In this document: piece after piece, positions 63,101-64,000 of the stretch
Layout: the number at the start of each line of letters is the position of its first letter
Numbering within the stretch: the first letter of the stretch is position 1
Source of the DNA: Cryobacterium sp. MP_M3
GTDB taxonomy: Bacteria; Actinomycetota; Actinomycetes; Actinomycetales; Microbacteriaceae
DNA: 64,000 nucleotides
Direction of reading: 5' to 3'
Assembly: GCF_015752155.1 (NCBI RefSeq)
Contig: NZ_JADOVI010000007.1
Span: forward strand, 142,527-206,526
Notes under the pieces: model-generated
Databases searched by the model: none
Seen by the model: the letters and a program-made list of their open reading frames with translations, nothing else
Told to the model about the DNA's origin: nothing
Position numbers and translations under genes: made by a program

Positions 63101-63930
63101 CGAATCTCAGCACAGCTTGGCAGCTCTTCGTACGACACAATGACGCTTATCCCGACTTTGACCGGTACGCCTACATGTCCTTCGACCTATCGCAATTCTC
63201 TCAAGCCACCATTCAGTCAGCCAAGCTCTACTTCACTGCAGCAGTGGCTGATCCTGGCGGCAACCAAATCGACGTCAATGCGCATGCAGTAATCCAGCCA
63301 TGGTCCCCGAATGCCGTCACCTTTTCCACCAGACCATCCATGGACTACCGGGCGGGAACCACCTCGGTCGACAACACCACCAGACTTCGAGAGATGGACG
63401 TTACCGACTTCGCTCGCCGAGAAGCCGGAGCGCCGGCAAGCTTGGCATTCACCGAAGACAACCCTCCAAACGGACTCGGTCTCGTGGTGTCGATCGGCAG
63501 TCACCTGTCCCCCAACAAGCCCTATCTTGTCATCCAGAAACGGACCGGCACGATCCCGACAGTCCCGGTGATAACGCGGGCGCTGTCCAGCACCAACACC
63601 GTCCCCGGTGCAATTGATGGAACAGTGCTCGGGGCTGCACACACCGTACTAGGCGTGGACCTATACGCATCTGCAGCGAAAGACTGCATTCCCGTCCGCC
63701 CAGCAGGCACTCTCGTCGGATCCGCAACGTTGACGACGGATGCAACTGGAGTCGGCACATTCCACGTGAATGGCACCGTCCCGGTAGGCAGTTCCGTGTT
63801 TGGTGTCACAAAGATCGGACCCGACACCTCCCAAACCTCGAACTGCGTCAAAACCACGCTTGCGGCCGGCACAGTGGTGTCGGTCACCGTGGACCCAAGC
63901 AGCGAGGTTGCGTCCCTCCGAGTGGTGTAA
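60193..63930 (+). CDS. Secreted heparinase II/III-like, F5/8C and DNRLRE multidomain protein
   Basis: This 1245-residue exported protein has a signal peptide at residues 1 to about 32. Next comes an alpha/alpha-toroid lyase-like region (HFLDTAEMSHAFAIGYDWLF; GGFKEGITYWAYATSYLV). A heparinase II/III beta-sandwich follows (RGPLTGHSDLDAGQFSLDAL with the His/Asp site; GADSYALPGYF). After it come an Ig/cadherin-like domain, an F5/8 type C-type glycan-binding domain (WKSKGNQWLQYDLGRTT), a Big-like domain (SAPSIASVNSAGDITAI) and a DNRLRE domain (TYVQGGSLKNANLSTAW; PWSPNAVTFSTRP). It probably cleaves or edits an acidic polysaccharide, plausibly the glucuronate-containing one made here. ATG 60193 follows GGGGGAG. 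Confidence 0.88.
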   Translation: MHVIARVLLSFLVLTAGIGIPPAHDMGIAYAAAAPADLKSSHPRLLADDAKFAQLRSLVTTDDVAAAWYAQIKAAADVTLGEGAATYDLSSGNLLTTSRTVLERVYRLGFMWQVTRDSTYAERAWVELNAAASFPTWNPTHFLDTAEMSHAFAIGYDWLFEYWTESQRSTLRSAVTRLAFTPAIAAYDSASFWVTDTGNWNTVCNSGLAIAALAFADGTADNAAAVLARAQTSLKASLTSYSPDGGFKEGITYWAYATSYLVTYTSVLLSATGSDQGLLQTPGLSNTGTFAVSLSGPSGNAANTGDAWSNEKLTTPLLGLRKLYADDRLSSRAITGSTGPQSDEVTPRGLIWYYPDAKSSAPTSIPKDSVFSSADIAAVRSSWSDSDATFATLRGSRGPLTGHSDLDAGQFSLDALGVNWAVDLGADSYALPGYFTPNADNRWQFYRKRPEGQNRLVFNPKSTPDSDWNVSPTLSVVQSNPDSGRVISDLTSSSSGHVTSWKRGVSLFDGRSQVLVQDEVKASHANDVWWFMHTKSDINVASDGLSAVLTQDGEQMVARLISPSGARFSYMDAKPLKSSPAPSGQAPNLDTHKLAVHLSNAQNFSLAVQFTPVRRGSPIPPATEVQALSTWGTSPGPAPTVTGLSLAGLPVAGFSPSTLTYDVDASTLSTPPSLLASASAGASVQVTQATAVPGRAVAVVSEPGKLPRTYSVYFHSGAIPIASVSSSTESASNPSLNTIDGRPYSVWKSKGNQWLQYDLGRTTTVSHIEVNWDQMLAAGSKYEVHVSTNMSTWTKSYAGVVKATKLMHWASFQTGPILARYVKILSLGDGTPAFPTAINEVKIYSDNLPHVLTYAKTPHYSVAFDSGDMKLEVGAKATLPYMVTGLDGQVRPGTGYPGLYESSAPSIASVNSAGDITAIKPGRTQVSISIPTNNNQELYTSATIDVSDNTIMTVPSSGTTYVQGGSLKNANLSTAWQLFVRHNDAYPDFDRYAYMSFDLSQFSQATIQSAKLYFTAAVADPGGNQIDVNAHAVIQPWSPNAVTFSTRPSMDYRAGTTSVDNTTRLREMDVTDFARREAGAPASLAFTEDNPPNGLGLVVSIGSHLSPNKPYLVIQKRTGTIPTVPVITRALSSTNTVPGAIDGTVLGAAHTVLGVDLYASAAKDCIPVRPAGTLVGSATLTTDATGVGTFHVNGTVPVGSSVFGVTKIGPDTSQTSNCVKTTLAAGTVVSVTVDPSSEVASLRVV

Positions 63931-64000
63931 TTTCCCCGGGGTTTGAGCGTCGGATTGTCGACGTAGTGAGCCATCGTGCGATGGTCAGTGAGAACCGTTC

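Noticed and set aside
63931..64000. Possible end of an insertion element (palindrome CCATCGTGCGATGG near the right edge)
   Set aside because: The sequence stops before any transposase or matching inverted repeat can be seen.

Overview
The window is high-G+C actinobacterial DNA. The gene content points to Microbacteriaceae or a close relative: a PASTA-domain class A PBP, LCP and DUF4012 envelope proteins, CW_binding_2 surface proteins, sortase-type surface proteins, a HelD-like RNA polymerase motor, an actinobacterial topA with a Lys/Ala-rich tail, and a tad locus beside topA and acs. Genus cannot be assigned from the sequence alone. No plasmid, integrase or transposase gene is recognisable.

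Layout. (1) 1-8.1 kb: the 3' part of a homoprotocatechuate-type extradiol dioxygenase; a leftward SigK/RskA-like ECF sigma and anti-sigma pair; a lipoprotein class F sortase with two DUF4397 surface proteins; then an alpha/beta hydrolase, nicotinamidase and D,D-carboxypeptidase. (2) 8.2-12.7 kb: two paralogous membrane GGDEF-EAL proteins in tandem. One is intact. The other has lost about 43 residues and is split by a frameshift at a TGATG junction. (3) 12.8-22.2 kb: an oxidoreductase, a DUF998 protein, tRNA-Thr(CGT), a TetR regulator and a lipoprotein peptidase, then the replication genes holB, tmk and topA. (4) 22.3-28.4 kb: a compact tad (Flp-pilus type) locus with a fused TadB/TadC protein, a 6C small RNA between tadA and acs, and acs. 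(5) 28.5-37.5 kb: an acyltransferase, RidA, DUF4177, a bifunctional PBP, a metallophosphoesterase, tRNA-Pro(CGG), a PadR-MFS efflux pair, two long palindromes and an LLM-type flavin oxidoreductase. (6) 37.7-52.9 kb: envelope genes, namely VanZ, O-antigen-ligase-like polymerase, an LASTG-anchored protein, CW_binding_2 proteins, LCP ligase, GalU, DUF4012, a HAD phosphatase, a HelD-like protein and a CHAP amidase with three near-identical wall-binding repeats. (7) 53.2-64 kb: a variable exopolysaccharide region of visibly lower G+C. It has a 3' fragment of ugd, an insert with a Tat-signal protein that looks like a phage tail fibre plus a 44-residue partner, full-length ugd, two acyl/acetyltransferases, a rhamnosyltransferase-like enzyme and a 1245-residue secreted heparinase-II/III/DNRLRE protein.

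How it fits together. GalU and Ugd make UDP-glucose and UDP-glucuronate. The glycosyltransferase, acyltransferases, Wzy-like polymerase and LCP ligase can build, decorate, polymerise and attach a wall polysaccharide. The heparinase-like protein may trim it, and the sortase, CW_binding_2 and CHAP proteins decorate or remodel the wall. The most interesting elements are the 6C RNA inside the tad-acs interval, the ugd-flanked insert with the Tat-exported tail-fibre-like protein, the decaying c-di-GMP paralogue, and the putative shared ECF promoter of the two DUF4397 genes. Starts were re-chosen from ribosome binding sites and domain boundaries where the longest frame looked too long.
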